From Cryptomeria japonica (taxonomy: Eukaryota > Streptophyta > Pinopsida > Cupressales > Cupressaceae): DNA of 64,000 bases. The position numbers were made by a program, and so were the translations under genes. The DNA lies in the NCBI RefSeq assembly GCF_030272615.1, contig NC_081413.1:187702669-187766668 (forward strand). The letters are read 5' to 3'. Position 1 is the stretch's first letter. Each line of letters opens with the position of its first letter. The notes below the pieces were generated by a model. That model had not been told where the DNA came from. It saw nothing but the letters and a program-made list of their open reading frames with translations, and made no database searches. This document shows positions 1-12,084 of this stretch, in pieces.

Positions 1-1373
1 TCAAGAAATTGATTTTCTAATTCAGTATGATGTTGCCATATCTTGAGAAGTATGATTTGATGAGTATAAAGATGTCGGTAAAAGACACAGAAAGAATATG
101 ATGAATAAGGGGATGAATAAGGTATTCAATGGGCAACTATTACCGAGTCAGACAATGATGAGATCATGGTGTTTAGATTTTTTTGAGATCATACATATGT
201 TGTAAATTGTAAGGTTAATACTATACTATGTTACCGAGCAAGGAACCTAGTCGGTAAACCCTAAGGTTATCGCTATCGGTTAATGAAGGTGAAATGTCTA
301 CCGAGTGAAGTTTAGTATTTACCGAGTTGTTACCGAGTTGTAACCGAGCTGTAACAGAATACATTAAATGGTTACATGCATTATATAATAAAGGAAGCTG
401 ATGAGCTGGAATTGATTAGATGACCGATATGTCGTGCATGAAGTTTGTTAAAGAATCTATGGCAAAGGAAAATCGGCATGAAGATCTACAACATAGATTG
501 AACCGCATTACCCTAGCACAAGTTCCAAGAAATGTATGCAAGTTCCTAGGCAAGGTAAAACGTTTTTCAGATTGAAGGATACATTGAACCTGGACAAGAT
601 TGAAGATCTGATGGCTATGATTGATCATGGGAAATGTGATCAAGGAGATTAAGCGGTTAGCTAATTGTTTATAAATAGGGAGCTGTTGATAAACAATGTA
701 TGCGGTAAATGTATGCACAGGGATGCTACATAGTGATTACCAAGCACAGAAGCTTAAAGACCTGTTTAAATAACAGAGTATAGAAGCCCAACAGATGGAC
801 AAGATTAGTTCTATGTCTAGATTGTATTGAGTTTAGCATTTTAGATGTGAAGTTGCAGATAGATTTTTATTACTATTATTTTGTGAAAGTGACAGAAAAT
901 CTCTTAACCGAGTGGACTTAACAGTCTTATTTGTAAAACCCTCTAGCAAGGTGACATTAAGATTGAGTGTTTGAAATCCTTTAACAAGGTCACTTCTAAC
1001 AAGGTGAAGAACCTAACAGATCTAAGGGAAATCCCTTAACTGAGTCACATCTAGCAATGTGTTTGTAATCTTTAACAACATTTTCTTTTAATCGAGCATA
1101 CTCTATAAGAGTATATTTCTTAGTGGGTTGGAAATCCCACAGTCATTTTTCCCTATTTGGGTTTCCACGTTAAATCTAGTGTTATGAGGTTTATGATGTT
1201 TATATGCTTTTGAGTTTGCATGTTTAGCAGTTTTGGTTATATTACTAAAGTATATGTTACCGAGGTTGAATCTGATGTTTTTATGGAAGATTAAGTTTGT
1301 ATGATTCACCCCCCCCCCCCTCTCATCATGTTGGCTATTGGATCTGTACTTACATTAAGTATTAGAACTATCA
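1..1373 (+). repeat. Left LTR of copia A (partial)
   Basis: Matches 6213-7634 with small differences and ends in CA just before the primer site. It carries a TATA-like box near 668-681, a conserved stem-loop motif near 1142-1187, and a C-homopolymer near 1310-1320 followed by CTCTCA. Open frames on the minus strand within it recur in the other LTR and are chance frames. Confidence 0.93.
668..681 (+). promoter_or_regulatory. TATA-like box in left LTR of A
   Basis: The string TTTATAAATAGGG lies mid-LTR and recurs at 6912-6925 in the right LTR. The position suits the U3/R promoter of a copia LTR. Function is inferred from sequence and place only. Confidence 0.55.
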
Positions 1374-1375
1374 AT

Positions 1376-1387
1376 TGGTATCAGAGC
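1376..1387 (+). other. Primer binding site of A (initiator Met tRNA type)
   Basis: TGGTATCAGAGC starts three bases after the LTR end. This is the usual plant copia site complementary to the 3' end of initiator Met tRNA. The same motif marks F (18603), E (55629), D (reverse strand, 36214) and, with one change, H (38893). Confidence 0.92.
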
Positions 1388-1405
1388 TTTGGACTCTGGA
1401 AGAAA

Positions 1406-2540
1406 ATGTTTAAAGGTACTTGAGGCAAAGATCCAAAGATGTATAAGAGGGATGCACCAAAGCTGAACAAGTCAAGTTTCTCTACACGACAGAAAAGGAT
1501 GAAGCTGCACCTATCAGGAATTGGAGAATATGTTGTATATTATCTAGAGAATTATTTCATCACACTGAGCACCTATCCATTGACTATGGAAGAAATAAAG
1601 GCAAAGCAAGAACATATCCAAGAAATGATTGAAATATCATCTGCATTGACCGACTCATAATTTAATGATCTAGAAGGCTGCAATGATGCAAAGGCAATGT
1701 GGGACAAGCTCATATCTGTATATGGTGGTGATGAACATATTCAAAGAGCAAAAGTAGACAGTCTAAGAGGACAACTTGAATCTATGAGGATGAATGAAGG
1801 TGAGAACATAACCCAGTATAGTACAAGACTAAAGGAGATTGTCAATCAAATCAAAGGAGTAGGTGGAACTATTGAAGAAAAGGATATAACAAGTAAGAAG
1901 AACCCTTCTATCGGCTTATGCAATCCAAGTCTTTGCAATCAATGAACTGAGGTCTGTACCTAATATGCCAGTTTCTTTAGATGCTACTATTGGTAAGCTA
2001 CATGCATTTGAGTTAAGTAACTTTGATAACAGTGGGTCATCGGTAAATAAAGTTGAATCTGCATTTAGTTCTTTTCATATTGATGAATCTAATGATTACA
2101 ATGAAAGAAAGTATAAGTACTCTGAAGGAGATCACTGTGGAGCAAGTGAAAGATTTCGTAAGAACATGGAAGAAGTACACAAACTGTATGAGGAAATCAG
2201 AAAGCAGGAAGATTTTGAAGCACTATTAGCCAAAGGGTTACCGAGAGGCAAAGGTAAGTATAAAGGAAAACTACCTTTGAAATGTTTCAATTGTGATAAA
2301 ATAGGACATATGGCTTCTGACTATCCTAACAAAGATTCTACTGAAAAGAGAGATTACCGAGATGACAGACAGAAAGATAATCATTACAAAGGACACCGAG
2401 ACTTCAGAAGAAGAGATAGAAAGACATGCTTAATAGCCGATGAGGAATCCAATGATGATAAATCAGATGAAACTGATAGAGAGGAAGTAGTTTATGTGGC
2501 TATCAAAGATGGATCAGATGAAGAAAGGTATGAAGAAAAA
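1406..2540 (+). pseudogene. gag: copia A gag relic
   Basis: The likely start is ATG 1406, followed by TGA at 1421 (probably from CGA), a stop at 1658, and a frameshift near 1890-1915 that moves the reading frame so that it continues through 2747. The N-terminal part is a UBN2/copia-type gag with the motif MWDKLISVYGG. The zinc knuckle near 2281-2325 reads CFNCDKIGHMASDY, so its final Cys is Tyr, which would disrupt zinc binding. A charged stretch follows. The product would have packaged element RNA in the cytoplasm. It is a pseudogene. Confidence 0.88.
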
Positions 2541-3900
2541 GCCCTAATATCTCACATAAATACTAATGATTCTTGGATCATAGATAGTGGATGCTCACAT
2601 CATATGACAGGTGATAAACACAAGTTTGTTATGTTAGAAGATTATGATGGAGGCTATGTAAGATTTGGTAATGATGCACCATGTCCAATAAGAGGTAAAG
2701 GATCTATAACACTTCTTGACAATGAAAGATGCAATGATGTTTATTAGGTTGAAGGTTTGAAATGCAATTTGTTGAGTGTAGCACAGCTAAACAATACAGG
2801 TTACTAAATAGAATTTCAGAATGGAATTGTCAAAGTTCATGACAAGCATGGAAAGTTAGCTACTACCGGGACAAAAACAATAGGTAATAAATTTCACCTT
2901 GACTCAACTCGAAACAAGTGTCTGTATGCAAAGATAGATGATACCTGGTTATGGCATAAAAGGTTTTGTCATGTAAATTTTGATAATCTGATCAAAATAA
3001 GTAAGAAGCACTGAGTAAGAGGTCTATCGATTCTTGAAAAACCTGAGAATGCTATGTGCCAAGGATGCCAGATGGGTAAGATGACAAGATCAAGCTATAC
3101 AAGTAAGTCTTACACCTTTAAGGGAATTTTAGATCTTGTGCATACTGATCTTTGTGGTCCTGTGAAAGTTCAAAGTTATTATGGTGACAAATATTTCATA
3201 TTATTTGTGGATGATTACTCAAGGATGATGCCAATAATGTTTTTAAAAGAAAAATTATAAGCTTTTCAAATGTTTAAATGGTCCAAGGTAAGAGTTGAAA
3301 ATGAAACAGGAAGACAACTAAAATGTCTTAGATCGGATAGAGGAGGAGAGTCCACATCTGATGAGTTCAACTTATTCTGCAATGATCATGGTATTAAAAG
3401 ACAAGTCTCTGCACTAAGAACTCCACAACAAAATGGAATTGCTGAGAGAAGAAACAGATCTATTGTGGATTGTGCCAGAACCCTGATGATTGAAAAGAAA
3501 GTGCCACAAACATTTTGGAGGGAAGCAATAAGCACAACAGTTTACACCCTGAACTGAGTACAACTGAAGAAAGGTACTTTGAAGACACCATATGAAATAT
3601 GGTATGACAAGAAACCTAATGTAAATTATTTTAAAATGTTTGGAAGTAGATGCTATGTACACAAAGATGATAGAAATGGCAAGTTTGATCAGAAAAGTGA
3701 AGAAGGAACATTTCTAGGTTATTCTTAAAGAAGCAAAGCATTTAAATGTCTGATCAAATCATCTAACAAAATAGTAGAAAGTGCAAATGTGAAAATTGAT
3801 GAATTTGCATAAAGAAATGATGAAGGAAATTCCAAAGAACCAGAAGATTATGATGAATTTGTCTATGTTCAACTGACAAGTCCTACCGAGAAAACTGTTG
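2541..3900 (+). pseudogene. pol: copia A protease and integrase relic
   Basis: The aspartic protease motif DSGCSHHM near 2585 keeps its catalytic Asp. A stop at 2745 breaks the frame before the GAG-pre-integrase region, where LWHKR...H and CQGC (3057-3070) form the HHCC zinc site. The integrase core shows HTDLCGP (about 3140), LRSDRGGES (about 3330) and NGIAERRNRS (about 3435), giving the D, D and E of the DDE triad. Stops occur near 3012, 3258, 3555, 3726 and 3810. The enzyme would have inserted cDNA into the genome. All stops lie in one frame, so decay is mainly point mutation. Confidence 0.9.
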
Positions 3901-4031
3901 AAGAAAATGAAGAGAATATCCAGTTACCGAGTGATGAAGAAGATCATACAGAGCCTACCGAGCCTGTATTAGCCAAGAATGTCAGAAGACATCATGCACC
4001 AAGTCAGATTATAGGAGATAAGGATGATCCA

Positions 4032-5120
4032 GTGATGAAAAGGAACAAATTGAGACAGAACACATGTTTGATATCTGAATTTGAACCGAGAATAGTGAAA
4101 GAGGCATTTAACAGTGAAGATTGGATAAATGCTATGACAGAAGAGATTGATCAGATCAAGAAGAATGACACATGGACACTAATCCCAAGACCAAAGGACA
4201 AAAATGTAATCAGTACAAAGTGGATTTTCAAAAACAAGCTAATTGAAAAAGGTGAGGTCATTTGAAATAAAGCAAGACTAGTATGCAAAGGTTATGATCA
4301 AGAAGAAGGAATTGATTATGGTGAAACTTTTGCGCCTGTGGCTAGACTTGAAGGAGTAAGAACATTGTTGGCATATGCTGCTTTCAAAAACTTCAAGGTA
4401 TATCAAATGGATGTCAAATCTGCATTTTTTAATGGAATATTAGTAGAAGTTTTTATTGAACAACCTGAAGGATTTGTTGAAGACAAGAGTAAAGATCAGG
4501 TATGTAAATTGAACAAAGCATTCTATGGTCTGAAACAAGCACCTAGAGCATAGTATGAAAGATTGCACTCTTATTTGATTAAGATTGGTTTTATAAGGAC
4601 AAGTGAGAACAACAATATGTACATGAAGAATGATGAAAATGGAATACTGATCTCAGCCATATTTGTTGATGATATTATATTTTGTGGAAATGACTCTTTA
4701 TGCAAGAACTTTGGAAATGAAATGAGCAAAGAATTTGAGATGTCATTAATCGGTGAGATAAAGTATTTTATAGTTTTACAGATACTGCAAATGAAAAATG
4801 AGATTTTCATTACTCAATCCAAGTACATAAAGGAAATCTTGAAGAAATTTGGAATGGAGGATTCAAAACCAGTAAGTACTCCTATGACTACCAACTGTAA
4901 ACTCTCAAAGAATGATGAATCTGCATCTGTTGATGAGACACTTTACCGATCCATGATTGGAAAGCTACAATATGTTGTTCATAGCAGACCAAACATAGCA
5001 CATGCAGTAGGTATAGTTGCAAGATTCTCTGCAGATCCTAAGGAAACACACATGACAGTAATCAAAAGTATTTTTAGATACTTGAAAGGCACCGAGGATT
5101 ATGGCTTAGTATATCAGTAA
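4032..5120 (+). pseudogene. pol: copia A reverse transcriptase relic
   Basis: The RT runs from the WINAMTEEI connection region (about 4122) through KTFAPVAR-like [11 protein letters not shown] (about 4320), [10 protein letters not shown] (about 4408), [12 protein letters not shown] (about 4515) and the catalytic FVDDI (about 4660; the family has YVDD or FVDD). Stops occur at 4263, 4551 and 5118. The catalytic aspartates survive. This is the most intact RT in the window after that of H. Confidence 0.92.
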
Positions 5121-5615
5121 AGAAATGATTTTGATTTAAAAGTGTATACTGATGCTGATTGGGCAGGCAACATTGATGACAAAAAAAGAACAAGTGGAGG
5201 AGCTTTCTTTTTAGGAGAAAGACTAGTGAGTTGGCTTAGCAAGAAACAAGAATGTGTTTCACAGTCAACAACAGAAGCTGAATACGTTGCTACAACATTG
5301 AATTGTACCAACATAGCATGGATCAAATAACTATTGGAAGGTATAAATGAGAAAGTTACCGAGCCAATAACTATATTCTATGACAATACTATTGCCATTA
5401 ACATTTCAAAGAATCCTATTATGCACTCTAAGACAAAGCACATCTCTATCAAATATCATTATCTTAGAGAAGAAGCTCAAGAGAAGAAAGTGGTGTTGGA
5501 GTATGTTAGCACAAAGGAACAAATAGCAGATATCTTCACCAAGCCACTACCAAGGGACACTTTTGAGTATATTAGAAGTAAGTTACGGGTCCTACCCCTA
5601 TCTTCTACTCACTGA
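5121..5615 (+). pseudogene. pol: copia A RNase H relic
   Basis: The copia RNase H begins with YTDADWAGN (about 5145) and continues with SWLSKKQ, STTEAEYVA (about 5268) and the C-terminal FTKPLPRD (about 5535). The Asp and Glu that bind metal are present. A stop at 5328 splits it. It follows RT in the same frame and would have degraded the RNA strand during cDNA synthesis. Confidence 0.9.
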
Positions 5616-6110
5616 CCGAGTTCGGTGAAAGCATCAATTCGATGACTCTACAGAATATCTTTTAGGAGTTTATGTTGATTTACACACTTTAGGATGTTTT
5701 CTAAAGGTGTGTAGGAAACAGTGCAGGATACAATACAGGAAACATGAATTGAAGACAAAATGCTCTAACCGAGACTAAGTTGACACATTACAGTAGGAAT
5801 TCACTTCATACAGGAAGAAATTATGTTTTAGTTCTTTATTTTTTTTGGCATTGTTGTCAAAGGGGGAGAAGGCTGGAGAAGAAAACTGGAAAAGACTGAG
5901 AAGATTGAAAAAAAAGCAAAAAAGAAAGACTGAGAAAAGAGGAGAAGTTTAATGTATGGGGGATAATTCTGATGATAGGAAGAGAGCATTTCAAAATCTC
6001 ACAAACAACTCACAACAATCCGAATCAATTAGGTCAAATTAATTGGTTTTGCCATCAATGCCAAAGGGGGAGATTGTTGGCATTTGGCATTATAACAGAC
6101 AAGGGGAGAT
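5616..6110 (+). other. A 3' untranslated region with three purine tracts
   Basis: No coding signal is seen. There are three purine tracts near 5856-5866, 6063-6073 and 6101-6109. The last two are each followed by ATTGTTGGCATT, so 6075 looks like a second copy of the LTR start. The tract at 6101-6109, directly before TGTTGGCATT at 6111, is the likely plus-strand primer. Confidence 0.75.
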
Positions 6111-7634
6111 TGTTGGCATTTCAATAAGGATATTGAGAAGGTTGTTGATGATTATGGATATAACTGATTAAGGATGATTTACTGTCTTAATATTATTATT
6201 TTGTCATTGATGTCAAGAAATTAATTTTCTAATTCAGTATGATGTTGCCATATCTTGAGAAGTATGATTTGATGAGTATAAAGATGTCGGTAAAAGACAC
6301 AAAAAGAATATGATGAATAAGGTATTCAATGGGCAACTATTACCGAGTCAAACAATGATGAGATCGTGATGTTTAGATTGTTTTGACATCATACATATGT
6401 TGTAAATTGTAAGGTTAATACTATACTATATTACCGAGCAAGGAACCTAGTCGGTAAACCCTAAGGAACCTAGTCCGTAAACCCTAAGGTTATCGCTATC
6501 GGTTAATGAAGGTGGAATGTCTACCGAGTGAAGTTTAGTATTTACCGAGTTGTTACCGAGTTGTTACCGAGTTGTTACCGAGTTGTTACCGAGCTGTAAC
6601 AGAATACATTAAATGGTTACATGCATTATTTAATGAAGGAAGCTGATGAGCTGGAACTGATTAAATGATTGGTATTTCATGCATGAAGTTTTTTAAAGAA
6701 TCTATGGCAAAGAAAAATCAGCATGAAGATCTACATCGCAGATTGAACCGCATTACCCTAGCACAAGTTCCAAGAAATGTATGCAAGTTCCTAGGCAGGG
6801 TAAAACATTTTTCAGATCGAAGGATACATTGAACCTGGACAAGATTGAAGATCTGATGGCTATGATTGATCATGGGAAATGTGATCAAGGAGATTAAGCG
6901 ATTAGCTAATTGTTTATAAATAGGGAGTTGTTGATAAACAATGTATGTAGGCCAATGTATGCACAGGGATGCTACATAGTGATTACCGAGCATAGAAGCT
7001 TGAAGACCTGTTTAAATAACAAAGTATAGAAGCCCAATAGATGGAAAAGATTAGTTCTATGTCTAGATTGTATTGAGAAAATAAGAATCTGCTTTAGCAT
7101 TTTAGATGTGAAGTTGCAGATAGATTTTTATTACTATTATTTTATGAAAGTGACAGAAAATCTCTTAACCGAGTGGACTTAACAGTCTTATTTGTAAAAC
7201 CCTATAGCAAGGTGACATTCTAATTGAGTGTTTGAAATCCTTTAACAAGGTCACTTCCAACAAGGTGATGTTCCTAACAGATTTGAGGGAAATCCCTTAA
7301 CCGGGTCACATCTAGCAATGTGTTTGTAATCTTTAACAGGATTTGTTTTTAACCAAGCATACTCTAGAAGAGTATATTTCTTAGTGGGTTCGAAATCCCA
7401 TAGTGGTTTTTCCCTATTTGGGTTTCCACATTAAATCTGGTGTTATGAGGTTTATGATGTTTATATGCTTTTGAGTTTGCATGTTTAGCAGTTTTGGTTA
7501 TATTACTGAAGTATATGTTACCGAGGTTGAATCTGATATTTTTATGGAAGATTAAGTTTGTATGATTCACCCCCCCCCCCCTCTCATCTTGTTGGCTATT
7601 GGATCTGTACTTACATTAAGTATCAAAACTATCA
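6111..7634 (+). repeat. Right LTR of copia A
   Basis: It runs from TGTTGG at 6111 to ATCA at 7634, about 1524 bases. Compared with the left LTR it has extra copies of an 11-base unit near 6543-6593 and a duplicated segment near 6448-6490. It carries the conserved TTGTCATTGATGTCAA at 6201-6216, a TATA-like box at 6912-6925 and a C-homopolymer near 7570-7580. Confidence 0.93.
6543..6593 (+). repeat. 11-base tandem repeat in right LTR of A
   Basis: About five units of TTGTTACCGAG, the last slightly changed. The left LTR has about half as many at 308-350, so copy number changed after insertion or during reverse transcription. Confidence 0.85.
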
Positions 7635-9982
7635 CACTGCTCAAATTACAATAAGGGATACAACCCCAGAAATCTCACTAGCTTACAAAACTACTACAAC
7701 AGATATCTAAAGTGTTTATACTCATAAATAGCATCTACAAATCCTAGAAATAGTTCTGATTAATCTCATATATCAAACTGCACATTCTGCAACACACTTT
7801 ACTCTATTATGTTGTTCTGCTACAATCTGAAGCACCAATCTTCCACTTGCGCATGTGAAACTGCACACAAATTCCTACCAATACTTACCACATATCCTCT
7901 AATGTCAAAAATTTCCCTATCAATTTCTTTAATATATTCACAACATCAAATTAGATTTTTTACATGTCGGCCCAAAAATGCATAGCACAAAAATCAAAAA
8001 TGTATACCAAGACAGTTCAATCCAAACTCTAATGCACATGTGGACCAAAACAATGTTGGTTAAGAAATAGTCTAGACCTAAATCAACTCCTCAAATACGA
8101 AACACCTCCAAGAATTATGCCTCAAACATCCGCACACGCTACAATCATCATGAATGTCGCATAACATGAAGAACACCATTGGATCAAGAAAAACATCGTT
8201 GATGCACTCAACGATCAACGCGGACCACCAACACAAATAAGACATAATCTAGAAACATCCACAAGCATCATGAGTTACCACAACAACTATTGGTCCTCGC
8301 AACTGGAATGGTAACTAAGTGATAAAACACAATTCAGAGATTGAATATCCTTGATTAGCTAACTTTTCCTTTGGTAAAGGCTCATTTAGTTATCAACCAA
8401 GGATGTAAACTTGAAATGGGCCAGCACTATATGTGCACCAAGTTCATATTGCAACCATTTTATATAACTGTAGGAAAGGGAATTCTTCTTAAAGTAAACA
8501 CATAGAATCTTTAATAAACTAATACTTAATCCTACAACTGGAAATTGTCTTAAACAATTACTGCTAAAAGATAAAGTTTTGGCGAGCAGCAGGAACTACT
8601 CTGTTGTCGTGGCTGTAGGAACAGACATAGGAACTCTTTCCTATGGTTGTAGGAACACACAACTGCAGAAACAAGTATAATAGAAGTATTAAAACTAGTT
8701 TAAAACATACAAAGGATTACTCACCAAGTGGGGCCCCTTGAGTGAGTATTTCTAGAACTTCAAATTACACTTATCTAATCATCCAAAATTACTTGATCTC
8801 TTTATTTCATCTTTTCTGGAAAATACATACATAACACCAGAAAACTATGTATTACAAAATACTATCTCTTTCTCTGTTATCCCTGATAGGAGAGAGATCC
8901 CTTTTATTTATAGGAAAGCTTATAACAAACTTCTAACTAACTACCCACATCCCTATGGAATAGGTGAACAAAATTTATTAACAAAAGAAGAAGAAGAAGT
9001 CAACACAGGACAACAAAACAACATTTTTCCTACAGCTAAGAAATATAGCATGACCACCTACTAGATCTAAGATCCACTAGGAACAGTTATAAATGTTTTC
9101 ATAAATCAATTTGCTGAAGAACCGGTCCGGTGATCTTAATCATAACTAGATTTCTTTGACTGGGTCTGCATTACGGTTACATACTTGATAATCTTTTGAA
9201 CCACCATCTGTCTTTTCCTCACCTTTGTTGACCATGCATCAAGATATTAACTCGCACAACAACATGTGTATATACTAATGCTAACATGATATAATATAAA
9301 CCATATTGATAATTAACTTTAGATATTTGCATAAACAGATCATTTAAAACCACTATATGACATCCTTAGGCGTAGGTTAAACCAGTTTCAAAAACACTTG
9401 AAAGATATCATCTTAGGAAAACATTATAATCCAAATATCATCTAATCATAAGACCTAAGTAGGAGTATTATATCAGAAATCTATAAAAATAGAGTCATTG
9501 TTTAGGCTCATCAACAACAACTACAACATCACCACTTACTAGAATCTTCAACATAATTATACTAAACCTCGAGAACACTAACTCAACTGACTGTCAAACT
9601 GAAAGATACACATGCAAACATCCAAATCATAAACCATCTAAATTGAGGGAACGTTGTAATGTTCCAAACACTTTTCCAAATCCACAAACAAAGATATTGC
9701 AATCCTAGAGCAATGTGGAGCAAAATCCAGAACATTGAACAACAAAAAACCATCACAATACTAGATCACGTAACTCAATCAATCATCATGTGGACCACTA
9801 AAACTTCTGCTGAATCAACTAGAGATACTTATCTCAAAACCCTTTAATCCATAGCAACTCAACTGCAACACATTGGCCAAACCAACTTACTTAATTTGAT
9901 TGCAACACTCGAACACACAGAGGAATATGTTGACATCAATGACAAAATATTGTTCTAGCAAACTTCTCAACAATATCCAGCA
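7635..9982 (-). repeat. 3' LTR of D (reverse orientation), interrupted
   Basis: Matches the reverse complement of solo LTR 36423-37831 and the split LTR 37837-44047. It ends at 9982, next to the reverse-strand purine tract. Its outer part lies left of element A, outside the window. An insert at 8285-9522 interrupts it; without that insert the visible part is about 1105 bases, as expected from the other copies. Confidence 0.88.
8285..9522. mobile_element. Unclassified 1.24-kb insertion in D's 3' LTR
   Basis: The two other copies of this LTR region run straight from the CATCATGAGTTAC side to the ACATCACCACTT side, while here about 1.24 kb intervenes, with ACAAC at both edges (8280-8284 and 9523-9527). 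No clear terminal inverted repeat, TG...CA ends or coding frame was seen. A TATA-like CTATAAATAAAAG lies on the minus strand near 8905-8917. It could be a solo LTR with decayed ends or a non-coding DNA element. Confidence 0.6.
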
Positions 9983-9983
9983 A

Positions 9984-10308
9984 TCTCCCCCTTTGGCATT
10001 GATGGCGACATATGATATGAAAAACAATCAATACAAAGAAAGAAGTCAACTTATAACCATCTCCCATAACTATCAACAATCTCCCACTGAGATCAACATA
10101 AGATATGACAATTTTTCACATGACTCTCTCCCCCTTTGACATCAATGCAAAAAGCACATATGCAAATCATTATTCTCTCCCCCTTAGATCATGCATACAA
10201 CTCAACAATATCCAACATAGCTCTCTTTCTCCCTTTTGACAAAATCATAAGTCTGAACATCCAAACCACAACACTAACTATTCCTCCTTTAACATCAATG
10301 ACAAGAAT
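9984..10308 (-). other. Polypurine tract cluster of D
   Basis: The minus strand carries a purine tract directly beside the LTR (9984-9997) and further tract-like copies near 10129-10145, 10170-10185, 10229-10240 and 10283-10290. Most are joined to a GTCATTGATG-type string. The outermost is the likely plus-strand primer. The others resemble the extra tracts seen upstream of the right LTRs of A, E and F. Confidence 0.65.
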
Positions 10309-11596
10309 CACATAGAATGAATATGAATAAACTAACTTTGTAAATTTACACAAACTTGAATACATCTACAAAAGAACTCAAATTTATATCCCAACTACTT
10401 CAGACACTCCAAAATAGATATAAGATTGTTGAATAGATAAGTCTCCAACTCTTCTACAAAAAGATCTACTGGATCACTGGCAGTTCTGAGACAATCAAAG
10501 GATTAAAGAACTGAGATATGTCTACTAACTACTTTTCAAACTACATAACCTGCTTCTCTATATCCTTATATGATAAATGTGCTTTGAAGACAATTCCACC
10601 TTCAGATAGTGTACCTCATGTGTCTAACAAATCTCTATCACTAGCAATCATACTCATAAACTTACTGAATCCATTTGCTACTAACTCCTTTCCTAATTTG
10701 ATCCTCAGTCTTCACAAGTGACTCAAAATGAGCACTTACCGAATTGTTAAGATTCTCCATCTCAATGATTCTTGTTGGTCCTTCTCCAATAATTCTCTTA
10801 TTGCCCTTGCAATGTCTCTTGCTTCTAAAATGGGTGTCATAGCTTCAATCTCCTCTGCTTCCACCATCTATTATGCATTTGCCTTAGACTCCATAGGAGT
10901 TTCATCTCTAGGCTAATCCAAAGGATCAGAGTATCCTCAACAGCATCCACTGCCTCTGACTTATCACCACCTTGACCAACTTTCCTCCTATAGAAACATA
11001 AGAAACAACCACAGCAACACGAGCTATCTCAACCTTAACTACCTCACTTTTCTCTTCCTTTCACCTAGCTTCCTCAATATCTTCTACAACTAGTATATTT
11101 CATTTCCTTGCCTCCCAGACTGCCTTAACTGAAATTTAAAATTTTGTACATAGTGCTCTACTTCCTTCCATACCAATCTAGCAATTTTTGGCTCCCTAAA
11201 CTATCTATGCAGTTGAAGATCTTACTCAGAAATATTAAATTCCAGATAAATACCTCATATTTTGGATTAGGGTTCCTTCACTGAACCACCTTCACAATCT
11301 TGATTGGTTTGGAAATCTCTCATAGGACTTGCTCAGATGCATCTCTTCAGAAAGAAAAGTGATAAATGAGAAGTAAGAGTACCTTTATATCTTTCGAATA
11401 CTTAACTTTCTGATGCATTAAATATATTTTGCCCTAAACCTTCCAAAAACCCTGTATCCATAGACTTCTCTCAAGAAACTCTATGCGGATCTTCAAATCT
11501 GCTCATACTCTTCTGGAAATCCTCTCAATAGATCAATAATCATCAATACAACTTCTGTAACCTACCAAAATCAGGCATAGATCTCAAACAGGGGGT
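10309..11596 (-). other. D internal region between gag and 3' LTR, no intact gene
   Basis: On the minus strand there are short open pieces with charged, helix-rich composition around 10500-10950 and 11000-11150, broken by many stops. They may be the remains of a second open region like that of element E (57398-60735), but no clear residue-level match could be established by eye. No RT, integrase or protease motif was found. Confidence 0.45.
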
Positions 11597-12084
11597 TTAT
11601 AACATTTTCATGAAAACTCCCCCACGGCTAGATGCCTTAGTTAAGTTATCGGATGTAGTTCCAACACTGAGATTAGGTGCAGATCCACTCACTGCATCAT
11701 TATCACTCTTCTTAACCCATGTCTTCTTCATCTGTTCTCTGATCTCTTCAACTTTCACTTTGCCCTTATCATCTACCTTCACATTTTTGTTCATGTCTAC
11801 TAGACCTCTCCTATTCATATTTCTGCTTCTGCAGTGTTTTGCAATGTGACTGGATTTTTTGCAAGCATAGCAAACAATGTTTCCTTGCATAGGCATGAAT
11901 TTCATCTGATTTCCTCTTAATCTGCATTAATTAGAAACATGTTCAAATCTACCACATGCATAACATCTAAAATTCCTTCTATTTTGAAAATTGTTCATCA
12001 TGCTTCTGCATTCAATTGTCTTATGACCATACTTATTGCATTTAAAACATTGACCAGAGAAAAATGGACCATTATGATTCACTC
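11597..12084 (-). pseudogene. gag: D gag C-terminal part with three zinc knuckles
   Basis: Read leftward from 12084, this continues the gag frame interrupted by gypsy C. It shows CFKCNKYGHKTIEC (about 12040), CYACGRFEHVSN-stop-C (about 11940, with a stop inside the knuckle) and CYACKKSSHIAKHC (about 11870). A basic, lysine-rich tail ends in a stop at 11597. Together with the knuckle at 35418-35480 this gives four CCHC units in one gag, the same number of positions as in element E. The role would be RNA binding and packaging. Confidence 0.85.

Larger units (their letters stand above)
1..7634 (+). mobile_element. Ty1-copia LTR retrotransposon A (left LTR cut by window edge)
   Basis: A nearly complete copia element reads left to right: LTR, initiator-Met primer site, gag, protease, integrase, reverse transcriptase, RNase H, polypurine tracts, LTR. 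The domain order (integrase before RT) is that of Ty1-copia. The left LTR lacks about its first 100 bases because the window starts inside it. The element is inserted in the 3' LTR of element D: the sequence after its right end, from 7635, matches D's other LTR from 37925. The predicted duplication is CACTG at 7635-7639, with its left partner outside the window. Catalytic motifs survive but there are about ten stops and one frameshift, so it is not autonomous now. Confidence 0.93.

Noticed and set aside
416-1309. Minus-strand open frames in the LTRs of A (also 6718-6993 and 7364-7570)
   Set aside because: They repeat only because the LTR repeats, lie antisense to the promoter and lack domains.
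1310-1320. C-homopolymers at LTR ends as G-quadruplex candidates
   Set aside because: They recur at the same place before the primer site in A, F, D and E and look like an ordinary feature of these LTRs; nothing further can be concluded.
11610-11849. Plus-strand frame of 79 codons
   Set aside because: Antisense to the zinc-knuckle gag of D, which is clearly coding on the minus strand.
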